From Schizochytrium sp. TIO01 (lineage: Eukaryota; Sar; Bigyra; Thraustochytrida; Thraustochytriidae), in the NCBI GenBank assembly GCA_004764695.1, contig SMSO01000034.1, forward strand, positions 1,505,501 through 1,569,500: a stretch of 64,000 nt of DNA, in the 5' to 3' direction. The translations under genes and the position numbers were made by a program. Positions within the stretch are counted from its first letter, which is position 1. Each line of letters begins with the position of its first letter. The notes under the pieces are model-generated. The model had not been told where the DNA came from. It did not search any database and worked only from the letters and a program-made list of their open reading frames with translations. Below are positions 51,661 through 62,493 of the stretch, in pieces.

Positions 51661-52098
51661 ATTTTAAGTTTGCCCAGGACCGGCATCCGAAGAGCGTGTG
51701 TTCAACTTGTCTGCGATTAATTTGTCAATCTGTTTCTATGCACGTTCTGCCCAAAACTTTTATGTTGCCAGTCAATGACTTTTCCCTTACTTGTGATTAT
51801 TACAAAGCAAAGTTTTAATCAATACTAAGACGGAGTTCTTTCCCATGCCCCACTTCAAGCTTAGATCTATCAAAAATAAGCCTTAAGTCTTATGAAAGTA
51901 TATCCGTAAAGCCCAAATTTGGAGAGCCGTTGATCATTTTATACAGCGATACTCTTGGTCCGTTATTTAAAATAATAGAAGTACATATTTAAAAGACTTG
52001 GGTACGAGGAGTGCTCTAAAGAAATAATAGAAACGTCAAACACGATCAATCTCGCATCGTGGGGTTCGTACAATCTACGCACGAAGATTCTGATCAAG
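51661..52098. promoter_or_regulatory. Divergent promoter region
   Basis: 438 bp of AT-rich DNA between the divergent Jhy-like and Dad2-like starts. A short reverse frame (51963-52175) overlaps the Dad2-like gene and is its shadow. Confidence 0.4.
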
Positions 52099-52332
52099 AT
52101 GGACGCTCGCGAGCTTGAAGCACTGAGAACATCTTCGGCTGCAGTTGCTGCCCAACTAGAGTCTGCACGGGACACGTTTGCAGAAATGACAAGGATTGCA
52201 CAGGCATCGGCAGCGGTTATGCAACGCTGGAAAGAGGCCCTTGGTGCAAGTGTAGAGTCAGAATCAGACGCTCAGAACGCGCGAATCGAGGGCGCTGTTG
52301 AAACGAGTGCAGAAATCGCGCAAGCCCTATAA
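52099..52332 (+). CDS. Dad2-like DASH/Dam1 kinetochore subunit, 77 aa
   Basis: Short, almost entirely helical acidic protein. The pattern 'LEALRTSSAAVAAQLESARDTFAEM', then 'ASAAVMQRWKEAL', matches the Dad2 subunit of the DASH/Dam1 ring complex: an LR..S..L...L central heptad and a VMQRW-type motif where fungal Dad2 has VLSNW. DASH couples kinetochores to dynamic microtubule plus ends. It is best known in fungi and occurs patchily in other eukaryotes. The ATG at 52099 is the first in frame; length is near the family minimum (fungal Dad2 are about 100 aa). No other DASH subunit is visible in this window. Assignment rests on a short motif and needs a profile search. Confidence 0.5.
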   Translation: MDARELEALRTSSAAVAAQLESARDTFAEMTRIAQASAAVMQRWKEALGASVESESDAQNARIEGAVETSAEIAQAL

Positions 52333-52723
52333 GCTGTCTACTGCGAGCTCATTTTTTTTTTGTAGATGCAGAGTTCTCGCCAACCTAGTTTCAATTATGC
52401 TGACAAACTACGTGTAAATATTAGAGGAACGGTCTCGCTGCCTAAATTTTGATCACATATGCGCAAGGCTATGGAATGCTAAGTCATCAAACGATGCTGC
52501 ATGTTACTGTGCAATAGAGGTGGTGTATTAGGAAGCAAGCAGAATTCTTCACAAGAAAAGTCTAAGGCATTGCCCGTGATGTTTCACTTTTGTTATTATC
52601 TGGCAAACCTGCCAAAAGCTGATGGTCGCCTTAAATTCGAATCATAAAAGAGAAAACATAACTTGACAAATCAACTTTTTCTATTCTAGTTCAAGATCGT
52701 TTATTTGCTGATAATTACTCGGC
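52333..52723. other. Convergent 3' spacer
   Basis: 391 bp, AT-rich, with a T run at about 52352-52361. No gene seen. Confidence 0.5.
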
Positions 52724-54594
52724 TTACCCACTGTATTCGACACATCGAGATAATGGGATGCCGAGGTTGTCAACAAGTGCAGTCTTGAGCGCTGCCATGA
52801 ACCCAGGAGGCCCGCTCCAACCGTATACAGAGTCAGGTCTGCCACTGACCTGGACAATATCCTGAAGAAAGTTTACATTGTCAACACGGGTACCAATAAT
52901 GTACTCAGTAAAATCCTCATTGGCAGGACTTTCAGAAGCATCTGTAAGAAGGTGAATCACACGAACCTTTGTCGGAAGTTTTGCTTCAGCTGCAAGAGTA
53001 TGCAATGCATCCTTGCCAAGTATGTGGGGAGGAGACTTATTGGCGCAAATGATGGTCACCTGTAGCCCAGCGTTTGCATCTATAGCATTTTGCACAATCT
53101 GCAACATTGGTGTCACACCACTCCCACCAGCAAACAGAAAAACATTTTTAAGGCCTTGGAGAGATGGGAAGGCTTTGTTTAGGGTCGACTCTGAGGCCTT
53201 CACGGTCCCCGGACGAGCAAATACCTTATCCCCAATATTCAGTGAAGCTAGACGCGGGCTCACTTCACCTTTCTCATATACCCGAATCTCGAGATGCACA
53301 AGATGGTTTGAACTAGCCTCTAAACTACGCTTCGCGGAGCGCGCCGGTGTATAGGGTCGATGAACCAGTTCAGACCCTAGAACATTTCCACTCATGACAC
53401 CAATGTCCAAGTGGCGTGTATCAAAAAGGTCCTCCACATCTACAATAGTACCATCCCCAAAATCATTCGTAATGCTGTACAATCGTCGCAAGACTTCTTG
53501 GGCACCATCAAATGTTGTTGCATCTAGTTTTAGAGAGAGGCTGGAGTCGCTGTGTTGTTGCTTTACAGCCACAACAAGTTGTGTCCACTCTACATCATCG
53601 GCACCCATCTCTGCAGCAACAGTACCACCAGCTGCAGCACCTTCCAAAGAGTCAATGTCATCGTGTTCCGTTGTTGTCAGCGATGCAAGCGAGGTGGATA
53701 CATCAGATCGTCCCATATAAGGCGGCATTGCGCCGGGCATACTTCCTTGGGGGGGGGGTGCGAGGCCTGGCATGGTACCCTGGGGAGGAGGCATAGATGA
53801 TGAGTTGCCACGTAACACATGGCCACTTCTTTGTGGGAGTCCGAAGCTTCGCTTTGAATGAACAGGTTTATTGCTAGCTTGTGAAGACCCTCCACAGGTT
53901 GACATACCTCCATAGCTGTCACTATCCCATTTGCCATCCAGATTGAGGGTTACGTAGATTCCATCGGCACGTTCCTCAACTTTGTGAACGCGCTGCGCAT
54001 TTTCTTTTTTCTTCCAACCTCCAGGCACCATTTTTTTATCAGCTGTCATGATGAGTGGCTGATAGAATTTTGAGCCATCCTCCAAGGAGACCTGATACAA
54101 ATGCCATGGGCAAACCAGGCAGGATTCCCCATTGACATCTTCGATATCGCCATTACCAAGCGGGCCTCCTGCATGGTAGCAGGTACTATCCATGCAGTAC
54201 AGCTTGCCACGGTGCCTGAGCACGCTCACATATCTTCCTCGAATTTGCTATAAAGATTAAAAAGTATAGATTTTACCACACATTTGAATCATTGGGAGCC
54301 CCAGGACCAAAGTTCGTCCATAGATGTAGAAATAATTCCCAGGTGTCATATGGACCATGGATATCACAATTGCCCAAAGTATATATTACATTTCTAGAAT
54401 CTTTGCGTGAGTCATCCAGTTTATACTTTGTCGCACTACACTTGTACATACCTTGCATTTCTCAGCGACCTGTGAGTTTGCTATATTGCTCAAACGAAAC
54501 TTACCGTGTGGACTCGGGCTCCGTTCGAAGCGAGTTTGCTCACATCACAGACGCGATGCGGCGTTGAAGTGGATGCGGACGCCGAAGAAGACAT
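52724..54594 (-). CDS. Rieske/cytochrome-b5-reductase-type fusion oxidoreductase, two exons
   Basis: Exon 1 is 54594-54505 (30 codons), exon 2 is 54247-52724; the 257-nt intron has a GTAAGT donor and a TATAG acceptor and joins in phase 0 to give 537 aa. Residues about 25-100 are a Rieske [2Fe-2S] domain with ligands C53-x-H55 and C76-x-x-H79 (TCYHAGGPL, CPWH). A Gly/Pro/Met-rich linker (about 150-205) follows. The C-terminal part is a ferredoxin-reductase-like FAD/NAD module: HRPYTPAR (flavin binding, near 326) and GGSGVTPML (nucleotide binding, near 403), ending WSGPPGFM and CVEYSG. This is a self-contained NAD(P)H to FAD to [2Fe-2S] electron carrier; the acceptor is unknown. Splice and domains are visible; the fusion is unusual relative to human CYB5R4 (b5-CS-reductase). 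Confidence 0.85.
54248..54504 (-). other. Intron in the Rieske/reductase gene
   Basis: 257-nt intron on the reverse strand, GTAAGT at 54504-54499 and TAG ending at 54248. Joining 'RVHT' to 'QIRGRYVSV' supplies a natural N-terminus for the Rieske domain. Confidence 0.75.
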
Positions 54595-56134
54595 CGTCGC
54601 CCAAGCAGAAGAGTGCTTCTAGCTCTCCCCGAGCTTACTCCAGACTTAAAGCTCTGAAAACAAGCACTGTACAGCGCTCGCAATGGGCTTTCGGCGTTTG
54701 AGAAGTGCTGCTGTGCAAATCTCGATTATCCGCCCTTCTCTCAGCCTTAGAGAAAATGTTATTAGATGGACCTACTGCTCATCCTCATAGGCCCCAATTA
54801 GAAAGAGTATAGTCATGCTAATTTCAAGTCGCAGAATGTATCGAATTGTTAAAGGATCAAATTATGAGTACATTTTGACTGTGCGGTCGAGATTTTCTAA
54901 GACTGAAGTAAAGTAACTTCAAACGAGCTTGCAGGTCTATGCACTCGTTGAGCTGGCAACTTTATTTTAAAGGTATCATCCCGATTTCATTCTTTCAGTG
55001 TCAGCACTTAGAAAATAAACGAGGACAGTGCCACGGTATTGATAATTTATTTTTAGGACGCAAACTCGAGAATTACATGATCTAATCTAGCTTGAGGCAG
55101 CAATTGCAACAATCTAAAACCAAATCAAGTGTTACCTCGCGAAAGAGATGTGCATGCCATTTCTGCATGCCATTTCTTTAATCTGAGGCTAAGGAGAACT
55201 AGACTATTCTCGACTAACCATAATATCCTAGCTTATGGGTAAACTACAGATTCTGATCCCTTAATATCCTCAAATATACGCATATCAACGGCCCGGCCGC
55301 TTACAGAGGGGTTCCCTCAGTGCGGTTCCTCTCTATCTCCACTATCTGCACTATTTTTCTTTCCCTCACATATTAAACTTTCTAATCCCCACCGTAAGGG
55401 TGTACTTGAGAGGGTAATAATTCAAATCCAAAAGAACCCCTCAAATTTGGTGACTTTACCTCACTGGGCATAGGGGTATTCAAAGAGTGGAAGAAATCCT
55501 AGTGGACACATAACCAAACTCCACTGGTAAGGAACCGTTAAGGCCCGTTGAGAGGGGGGGCATTGCAGAAGTATACGTCGATCCCAGGCCGAGTCCAAAT
55601 CTGCGAGACAGTACCCAGTAAGCAAGCTGGCCGATCTCTTGCACTCGCTCGGCCCCCACGGTCCCATCCCGGCGCCCTCGCAGCCTGCACCACAGAGGAT
55701 CCCGCCCCGTTTGTGGAGCTCTCGACTAGCTCAAGTCTGCGTAGCTGGAGGTACGGTCTGCTCTTTTCGAGCTCGTAATCGAACAAGCGATCATTGGCGA
55801 TTCTCGTAGTTACTATCCGAGTTCAACTTTTCCCTTAGTTTTCCGAGTTCTTGTCGATTGAGAGTGGATTGATTGGCATTCTCGGCACCGTCGCTGGGGG
55901 TCAAGTTGTATCGGTGGAGTGAAGGCTAGACATAACTTTTCTTCACTACTGGACCTGGCTGTCTTGATTTTGCAGTGAGAAGTCGGCTCGATAGGATTAT
56001 CAGGAAGAAGTGGTTGAGTCTGTTTCCCAAGCCTACAAACCTTCACAATCCTATATCTTTCGGAGCAGCTTGGACTCCGGCGAAAACCTCAAACACCTTC
56101 AAGCATCCCGTCATTTCTAAGTCTCTTTGCCAAG
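54595..56134. promoter_or_regulatory. Divergent intergenic region, 1.5 kb
   Basis: Separates the oxidoreductase and the repeat-protein gene. It includes a GC-richer patch at about 55540-55760 with several short overlapping frames, and otherwise AT-rich DNA. No gene seen. Confidence 0.4.
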
Positions 56135-59100
56135 ATGGAGACCCCTCAGAAAACAATCAACAGCCACAAATCTTCTGATCACAGTGAGGATGTCCAGCTC
56201 GAAGATATCCGACTAGAAGAAGCTAATATCCCAAGCCCCAGTGTTCCTGGCAGCCTATCGGATTCTTTCGCCGCTTTCGGCAGCGCTTCCTCAAATTCTA
56301 CTCCTGAAAACCCTAGTTTGGACGATGATGTTATTGTCTCCAGCCCTTCTAAGGCCTCTGTGATCGAGGTTGACGTGTCTGAATTTACTCCTCGCAAACG
56401 TCGCGGTTCTGTCTCCTCGGCCTCTGATATGCGCAGTCCTCGCCTTGCCTCCCTTCTCAGCCCTACGAGGTCCCTCTGCGAAGGCTTTAGCAACGGTGTT
56501 ACGCTAGAGGAAGTTACGGAGAAGCTTCGTCGTGCTGACGACAAGCGGAGCTCCGTTTTGGGACTACGGAAAGAGAAGGCTGGTGCATGGAGCGAAAAAC
56601 ACCGACGAGCCTCAGAAGCAAGGCGCCGCGAGAGCCTTGAAAAAGCGAGCAACCTCGAGGCAAAACTCCAATCTGCGGAACGCCGTCGCAGTCTTCTCCT
56701 GGAAAAACAACAAGCTTCGGCTGCTGCTCAGGTGATCTACGCTCGAGGTGTGCAAGAAAGTAATGCTGCTTCGCAAGCTGCCGAGAGCTTTGAGAGGCGG
56801 GAGAACCTTGAGGAGAGACTTGAGCAGGCGTCAAAGAGGCGTGAGTCGTTTCTCGACGAGGTCTCTGGCAAAGCAGCAGCAACAACAGGAAGGGTATCCA
56901 CGGCACAAGAGCGAGAACAAGAACATGTACAAGAACGCCGCGAGGAGATTGATCGCAGGCTCTCGCAAGCCGCAGAAGCTCGTGAGGAGATGATTGGCTG
57001 TATCAGAGGCCGTGCTCACGAGCTTTCGGAACGCGTGGAACTTGCTAACGCTGCAGCACAGGCAGAAAAAGACCTTCGTCGCGCAAAGCTCGGATGCAGA
57101 CTCTCCGAAGCAGACCAGAGAAGAGCAGAGCAACTCGCGGCAACCCGTGAGAAAGCGCAGAATGCGAACGAAAAAGTTGTACGTAAGAGCGAGGAACTCG
57201 AGATCATGACTGAAGCACGAATGCAGCAGATTGCAGCGAAGATGGAAAGGGCAGACGAAGCGCGGCTTCAGAATATTGAGGACAAAAAGGCTCGAGCGCA
57301 AATTGTGGCGGAGCGCGTTCAAAGAACTGCTATGGAAAATGCGAGGGAGAACGCAGTGAGGAGGCATACTATTGACACGAAAATGGCAGCTGCAGCAGAA
57401 CAGAGGGACCTCGTGATAAATGAGAAAATGAAACGCGCTGGGCGAAACGGAGAACGCATGGAACGCGTGAAAGAAACAACTGAGAAGAAGGCAGAAGCGC
57501 AACTTGAAAAGGTGCAGGCGAAGCTTGATGAAGCAGCAAGTAAAAGAGCAGATGCTATCGATGCCAAAGTTCGCAAGGCGAGACGCCAGAGTGATCGCGT
57601 GGACCGAGCCAAAGAAGCGGCGAAAGATGTGGCGGATGATCGCCGCAAGAGCATTGAATTCAAGCTCGCCAGAGCTTCGGAAGCTCGTGATGAAATTCTC
57701 TCTGAAAAGGCGGCTCGCGCTGCTGAGGAATCGCGAAAGGTGGCATCGAGCAAGAGTACTCTTGAGGAGCAGGCAGATCGCCGACGACAAAGCCTTGATC
57801 GTAAACTGGGCGAAGCTCTCGAGGCACGCGAGAATATCCTTCAGGAGCGCAAGGAGAAAGCAGCAGCTGTAAATGAACGCGTAGACGAAGCGAGAAGGCA
57901 ATCTTTGGTAGATGCCGAGGCGAAAAGGGAACAAATCGCCAAGAAACTCGCGCAGGCAGAGGCCGCTCGGCAAGCAAAACTATCGATTGTGCAAACTAAG
58001 GCCAGCGATGAATCTGCCAAAGTAGAGGCTGTCGGCCAAGATATCCGACGCCGCCAAAGCGTTGAGTCCGAGCAGGCTCGAGAGCAGCTTGAGCAGCGCC
58101 TTGGAAATGCCTCTGAGAATCGCGAGGCAGTCTTGTCCGATCGCAAATTCCGTGCGACGAAGACTACAGATCGCGTGAACGACCGACTTCGGCAGCTTGA
58201 CGAGCAGACCGAACAAAGACGACGTGAACTCGAGCAGCGTCTTGAGGATGCTGCCGACAAACGATCCTCCAGCGTGGCTCAGAGGCAGGCCAAGGCCGGA
58301 CAGCAGATCTCCAAGGTGGTAACTGCTTCGGTGGCTTCTCGTGAAAGGGAGCGACTTGAGGCCGAAGCAAAGCGGGTTGCCTTAGAGCAACGCCTTGACC
58401 AAGCTGAACGATCGCGCTCGACAGTGTTGGCGTCAATCGCGGGTCGTGCTGCTGCAGAGATCCGCAAGGTTGATGAAGCTTCTGCTCAGGCTGAAGAACG
58501 CGTAGAGGAAATGCGGCGTACAATGGACCAGAAGCTTGAAGTGGCTGCAGAAATCCGTGAAGCTTCATTGCTTATGAAGCAAGTGAAGGCCTCGCAGCAG
58601 TCCACGCGTGTGGCGGACGCCAACATCGCACTCAAAGAGCGGACATCTCACCTCAGTAGCACAAAGCTTCGGCTACTCAATGCCAAGCTGGATCAGGCTC
58701 AGGAAGCGCGTTCCGCGGTTCTCTCGGATGTGGCTGCCAAGGCAGCTATCACGAGCGAGAAGGTGAAGCAAGTCTCTAAGACTCTCGAATCTGCATCGGA
58801 TGCACGCCGTGCCGAGCTGGAGCGTCGTATGGGTTCTGCGGCAAGCCAGCGAGAATGCGTCATTCACTCGAAGCAGGTCAAGGCTAGCTCGCACTCTGCC
58901 CGCGTGGAGGCTGCTGGTGAGGCACTAAAGCGGAACCAGTCTCATGAGCTAAACCAGCGTCGGCGTGATATGGATGATCGCCTTGAACAAGCAGCTGCTT
59001 CTCGGGGCGCTGTGCTCGAGTCTCGAAAGGCGAAGGCAGCCGGGGTCAATGAGAAGGTGGCAGTTGCCCTAGCGGCAATGCAAGATGCTTCGGATGGTGA

Positions 59101-59398
59101 GCGTGTGGCCCTTTCGGAGCGTATTGATACCAAGCTGAACCAAGCTAACCAGCGACGCAGTAGTCATTTGGAGGATACTCAGAAGAGGTCTGCAAAGATT
59201 GCTGAGCATGCGCGAAATGTGGCCAAAGCAAAGCTTGAAGAACAAAACGAAAATGCTGAACGTTCACGCTTGGCCATTTCTAGTAAGCTGGAGTCTGCTG
59301 ATGAGCGCCGTTCCAACATCCTTGCGCAGAAAATGAGTCCTACTCGTGGCACGCGCCGCTCTACAGGAGTTCTGTCACCTGCCAATGGTGCGCGTTAA
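56135..59398 (+). CDS. Coiled-coil protein made of about twenty 47/51-residue repeats, 1087 aa
   Basis: A disordered head (1-125), Ser/Pro-rich with basic SP/TP sites (TPRKRRGS, RSPRL, LSPTRS), precedes about twenty tandem repeats (about 126-1070) of a charged helix, consensus 'L--RL--A---R---L------KA-----KV'. Units measured are 47 residues or 51, the extra four always in the second half: for example units starting SIEFKLARA, SLDRKLGEA and ALEQRLDQA are 47; QIAKKLAQA, ELEQRLEDA and ELERRMGSA are 51. The tail has MSPTRGTRRSTG and LSPANG. The unit resembles stathmin-like and other cytoskeletal coils, but I do not recognise a named family. It should form a continuous rod of the order of 140 nm if fully helical. 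SP/TP-basic ends suggest CDK regulation. No introns. Confidence 0.8.
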   Translation: METPQKTINSHKSSDHSEDVQLEDIRLEEANIPSPSVPGSLSDSFAAFGSASSNSTPENPSLDDDVIVSSPSKASVIEVDVSEFTPRKRRGSVSSASDMRSPRLASLLSPTRSLCEGFSNGVTLEEVTEKLRRADDKRSSVLGLRKEKAGAWSEKHRRASEARRRESLEKASNLEAKLQSAERRRSLLLEKQQASAAAQVIYARGVQESNAASQAAESFERRENLEERLEQASKRRESFLDEVSGKAAATTGRVSTAQEREQEHVQERREEIDRRLSQAAEAREEMIGCIRGRAHELSERVELANAAAQAEKDLRRAKLGCRLSEADQRRAEQLAATREKAQNANEKVVRKSEELEIMTEARMQQIAAKMERADEARLQNIEDKKARAQIVAERVQRTAMENARENAVRRHTIDTKMAAAAEQRDLVINEKMKRAGRNGERMERVKETTEKKAEAQLEKVQAKLDEAASKRADAIDAKVRKARRQSDRVDRAKEAAKDVADDRRKSIEFKLARASEARDEILSEKAARAAEESRKVASSKSTLEEQADRRRQSLDRKLGEALEARENILQERKEKAAAVNERVDEARRQSLVDAEAKREQIAKKLAQAEAARQAKLSIVQTKASDESAKVEAVGQDIRRRQSVESEQAREQLEQRLGNASENREAVLSDRKFRATKTTDRVNDRLRQLDEQTEQRRRELEQRLEDAADKRSSSVAQRQAKAGQQISKVVTASVASRERERLEAEAKRVALEQRLDQAERSRSTVLASIAGRAAAEIRKVDEASAQAEERVEEMRRTMDQKLEVAAEIREASLLMKQVKASQQSTRVADANIALKERTSHLSSTKLRLLNAKLDQAQEARSAVLSDVAAKAAITSEKVKQVSKTLESASDARRAELERRMGSAASQRECVIHSKQVKASSHSARVEAAGEALKRNQSHELNQRRRDMDDRLEQAAASRGAVLESRKAKAAGVNEKVAVALAAMQDASDGERVALSERIDTKLNQANQRRSSHLEDTQKRSAKIAEHARNVAKAKLEEQNENAERSRLAISSKLESADERRSNILAQKMSPTRGTRRSTGVLSPANGAR

Positions 59399-60040
59399 TC
59401 TCTCCCTTTTTTTGCCCGCTCAATTTTCTTTTTTGATGCACCGGGCAGGATGTTGCTTTTTTGTTGTATGCGCCTGTCATCAATACTGCCATTTCTTTGG
59501 GACTGTTGCTCTCAGCACATGTATCTGATTTGGGACAACCAGGTATGTAAGCTTGATCCCCCGCTTTTCAGAGGTGTCAAATGTTTTCGCAGTTGCCTTG
59601 ATTGGTGCTGCTATTCCTGAAGTCTTCCCTGTTTTTTCATATCTTACCACTTGCAAGCCTCTTTTTTTTCTCTTCAATTTTAAGAAGGGGTTACTTTATC
59701 ATAGTAGATCAATCAATTCTCCAACACGAAAATACAAAAAAAAATACATCATTATAATAATAATAATCACCATTTTAAAATTTTGTATAACCTGCTAAGC
59801 TTGAAGGTTCCAGTAAATATTAGACTGAGAAGCTGGCAGATATACCCATACACATGTGTTAGGTAGATTTCCAACTCAAACGAGAAGTACAAATTAAACA
59901 ATTTTATTATATTGTTCAATTACCAGCGCCGAGTGTTTGATTATTCGACTCCAGAGGTTTAGTTTTCTTCGTCCTACCTTGGGTAGGTTAGCATTCCAAT
60001 ACAATCTACAATACGATTCAGTCTACGCAAGCCAGAAAGA
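59399..60040. other. Convergent 3' spacer
   Basis: AT-rich, including T-rich runs and an ATAATAATAAT patch near 59753-59764. No gene seen. Confidence 0.5.
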
Positions 60041-60802
60041 TCATCCCTCGATAATTCTTTTCTCCTTGTACATGCGCATCGCAAATTTTCCAAGCTCAGT
60101 TTGTCTGTAATTCTCGATAAGTTGCTTGTAGTCGTCTGAGAACTCATTCTCAGGAGGAAAGTACTGAGCCCCTCCAAACAGGTTGGGAGGAGCTAGCAAA
60201 GGATACATAATTGCAGCAAGAGCAATATTCGTGGCAGTGAGGTCAGTAGGATGGGTAACCCCATTTGTGATACCCATTTGATTTTGCACTTTGACGACAA
60301 GATCTGAAAGACGGTTCTGCTGCTCCTCCACGTACTGGTCTGATCGAACATAAAGACGAGAGAGAACACGCCTAGTCAAACCAATGAGCCAATACCAAGC
60401 TGTTCTTTGAGCAAATGATGACTCTTTCGAAAGTCCAGATACAACCGGTGAGTCAATAAGTTTATCATACGCCACAGTTCGGGCTGTGTCACCAAGCTCA
60501 TCGATCAGACCTTGCAGTTCTTCACTAGGCATCGCTCCGATGCTGCTTGATCCGTTTTCAACTGCATACTTCAAGATGCTCCAGGAGTCAGGTTTGCAAG
60601 CTCCATCCGAAAGAAGAAGGTATGGCACTTGCTTGCGAGATGTGCCAGGTTTAGAAGGGAGGACGCCAGGTAGAATATGAACCACGGGAAGCCCAGAGCG
60701 TTCTTCAAAACGTATTTTGGCTGCGGTGAGAGCCCATCTCGCTGACTCCGCATAATGCGAGATCGTGATGGTACACAGCACCGGTAGTTCTAGCTGTGTC
60801 AT
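60041..60802 (-). CDS. Glutathione S-transferase-like protein, 253 aa
   Basis: The N-terminal 80 residues follow a thioredoxin-fold GST domain: strand 'PVLCTITISHYAESARWALTAAKI', cis-Pro region 'RKQVPYLLLSDG' and the DSWSILKYA motif at the place where GSTs bind glutathione's gamma-glutamyl group (Glu/Ser). The C-terminal 150 residues are all-helical as in GST-C. In the first helix the usual Cys/Ser/Tyr catalytic position is the ISHYAES stretch; Ser or Tyr could serve. Class is not clear; sequence is divergent. The first ATG is at 60802; an upstream GTG at 60811 is also in frame. The enzyme would conjugate or transfer glutathione, or be a GST-fold non-enzymatic member. Confidence 0.7.
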   Translation of the reverse strand: MTQLELPVLCTITISHYAESARWALTAAKIRFEERSGLPVVHILPGVLPSKPGTSRKQVPYLLLSDGACKPDSWSILKYAVENGSSSIGAMPSEELQGLIDELGDTARTVAYDKLIDSPVVSGLSKESSFAQRTAWYWLIGLTRRVLSRLYVRSDQYVEEQQNRLSDLVVKVQNQMGITNGVTHPTDLTATNIALAAIMYPLLAPPNLFGGAQYFPPENEFSDDYKQLIENYRQTELGKFAMRMYKEKRIIEG

Positions 60803-61206
60803 ATTCGCCACAGTTCTCCCTTCGCTGCGTCAGGCGCCCGCTCCCGGACTGCGATAGTGTGGAGTTATTGGTTTGCAAGACTCTAAAAGCACCAGTGCCG
60901 TTGTTACATTAAAAAAAAATATTATATTATATACATGACATACATATATTCAGGACTACGGCCCCTTCTACCAGCCCAGCACTACGTCCCCTAAAAGTTC
61001 GTTCACAAGGTAAATTCACGAGTCTTCCTCCACCGCCTTCCTTCTTCCACCAGATCTGCCAGCGTGCCGAGCTGCATGCACTGCTCGCGCCCAAACTTTG
61101 AGTTTAATCTTCATTTGCATCACACCTCTTATCCCAGCCACCTCCACTTAGGCCTCTACCTCCCTTAGAGCGGCGACACTTCCAGAGCACCTCTAACAAT
61201 CCACCA

Positions 61207-61325
61207 ATGCATCAATCAATCAACCAACACATCAACACATCAATACACATCAATACACATCAATCAATCAATCAATACATCAATACATCAATACATCAAT
61301 ACATCAATACATCAATACATCAATC
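61207..61325. repeat. (ATCA)/(CATCAATA)n microsatellite
   Basis: ATCA units pass into an 8-bp unit CATCAATA repeated several times. Translated on the forward strand it yields Gln/Ile/Asn/His, giving a spurious open frame. Confidence 0.9.
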
Positions 61326-61391
61326 CCCTCAACTCAACGTAGTCTCGAGGAGGCTCAAATCAAGCACGGACTCAGCTCACCAAAGTAGCTC

Positions 61392-61443
61392 AACAAAAGC
61401 CAAAAGCCAAAAGCCAAAAGCCAAAAGCCAAAAGCCAAAAGCT
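61392..61443. repeat. (AAAAGCC)n 7-bp repeat
   Basis: About six units CAAAAGC in succession. Confidence 0.9.
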
Positions 61444-61575
61444 AAGCCAAAGCTTCGTTGTTCTGAAGCTTCTCCCGAGGTCACTCACTCACTCGCATTC
61501 GGTGTCTTCTTGGCGCCTTTGGTTGGCGTCCTTCGCGTCCATGTTCCCATCGCTGCGAAGGACCGCAGCAGCAGC

Positions 61576-61600
61576 AAGAAAGAAAGAAAGAAAGAAAGAA
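61576..61600. repeat. (GAAA)n microsatellite
   Basis: Six GAAA units. It is a short repeat of the same kind as the TTTC tract at 23356. Confidence 0.85.
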
Positions 61601-61799
61601 CTCCTCTGCGTCAGTGAGTGCGTCTTCAACCCAGCTCACTGACCCTGGGTTGGCGCACGGGGGACCAGGGTTGGTAGGGCCCCGCTAGCCGTGGCTAGGG
61701 GAAAATGTGGCGCCCCGGGACCAGCAGTTCCGCAGTATTGCGCAATACAACAAAATACAATCAATAAGCTGAGGACGAGAAACAACCTCAGGTTGGCAC

Positions 61800-61825
61800 G
61801 TTCATTCATTCATTCATTCATTCAT
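61800..61825. repeat. (TTCA)n microsatellite
   Basis: Six TTCA units followed by degenerate copies. Confidence 0.85.
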
Positions 61826-62493
61826 ACATTCATACACTCACTCAGACACTCAGACACGCGTTGATGCATACATGGAAACAGCGGAGCGCGTTTCGTAAGA
61901 CTTGGAGTTCTGCGAGTTGGCGTTTTCTTCGATGCCGGGCTGGAAGTGGACAGAATGGATTGGATTCCAAGATCGATGCATCAACTAACTCAACGACGGC
62001 GAGAACCACCTACCAGGCAAGACCTGCCGGAGCATCGACCGATATCGCGGCATGAGGTGCTAACGACAGGCGGACCAGACTCTGCTTTTGCATTTATCGC
62101 AATCGATCCACGAATACGCTCGGCATTTCAAGCTGCCAGCCGGGAGCTCTTGAAGGGCACCGGCAGGAGCAGCAATTGAATTGAATTCCGCAGCAGAGCC
62201 CAGGGAGCGTAGCCAAACGCCTAAGTGGCGCCTAGTGGCGACCAATTGATGGATCAATTTGCCCTCGGTCTGGTATTAGCTGCACCATGCTCATAAACGA
62301 AGCGATTCGAAGTTAGCATTGTGGAAGCTAAAGGATCAATCACCTGGGTTAAGAAAGGCCAACCCAACGCCACGCCAGCCTCACCTGCTGCTGTTGAACC
62401 TGGTACTGCCATAGACCCAGGCTTCCTTACCCCACCATGGACCAGGCAGAACCCAGAGTCCAGGATCCATCGCCAAGGCCACAGAACAAGTAA

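Noticed and set aside
56831-57973. 380-codon reverse-strand frame inside the repeat-protein gene
   Set aside because: It mirrors the forward coiled-coil repeats; the Cys/Phe/Leu-rich product is the usual antisense of Lys/Glu/Ala codons.
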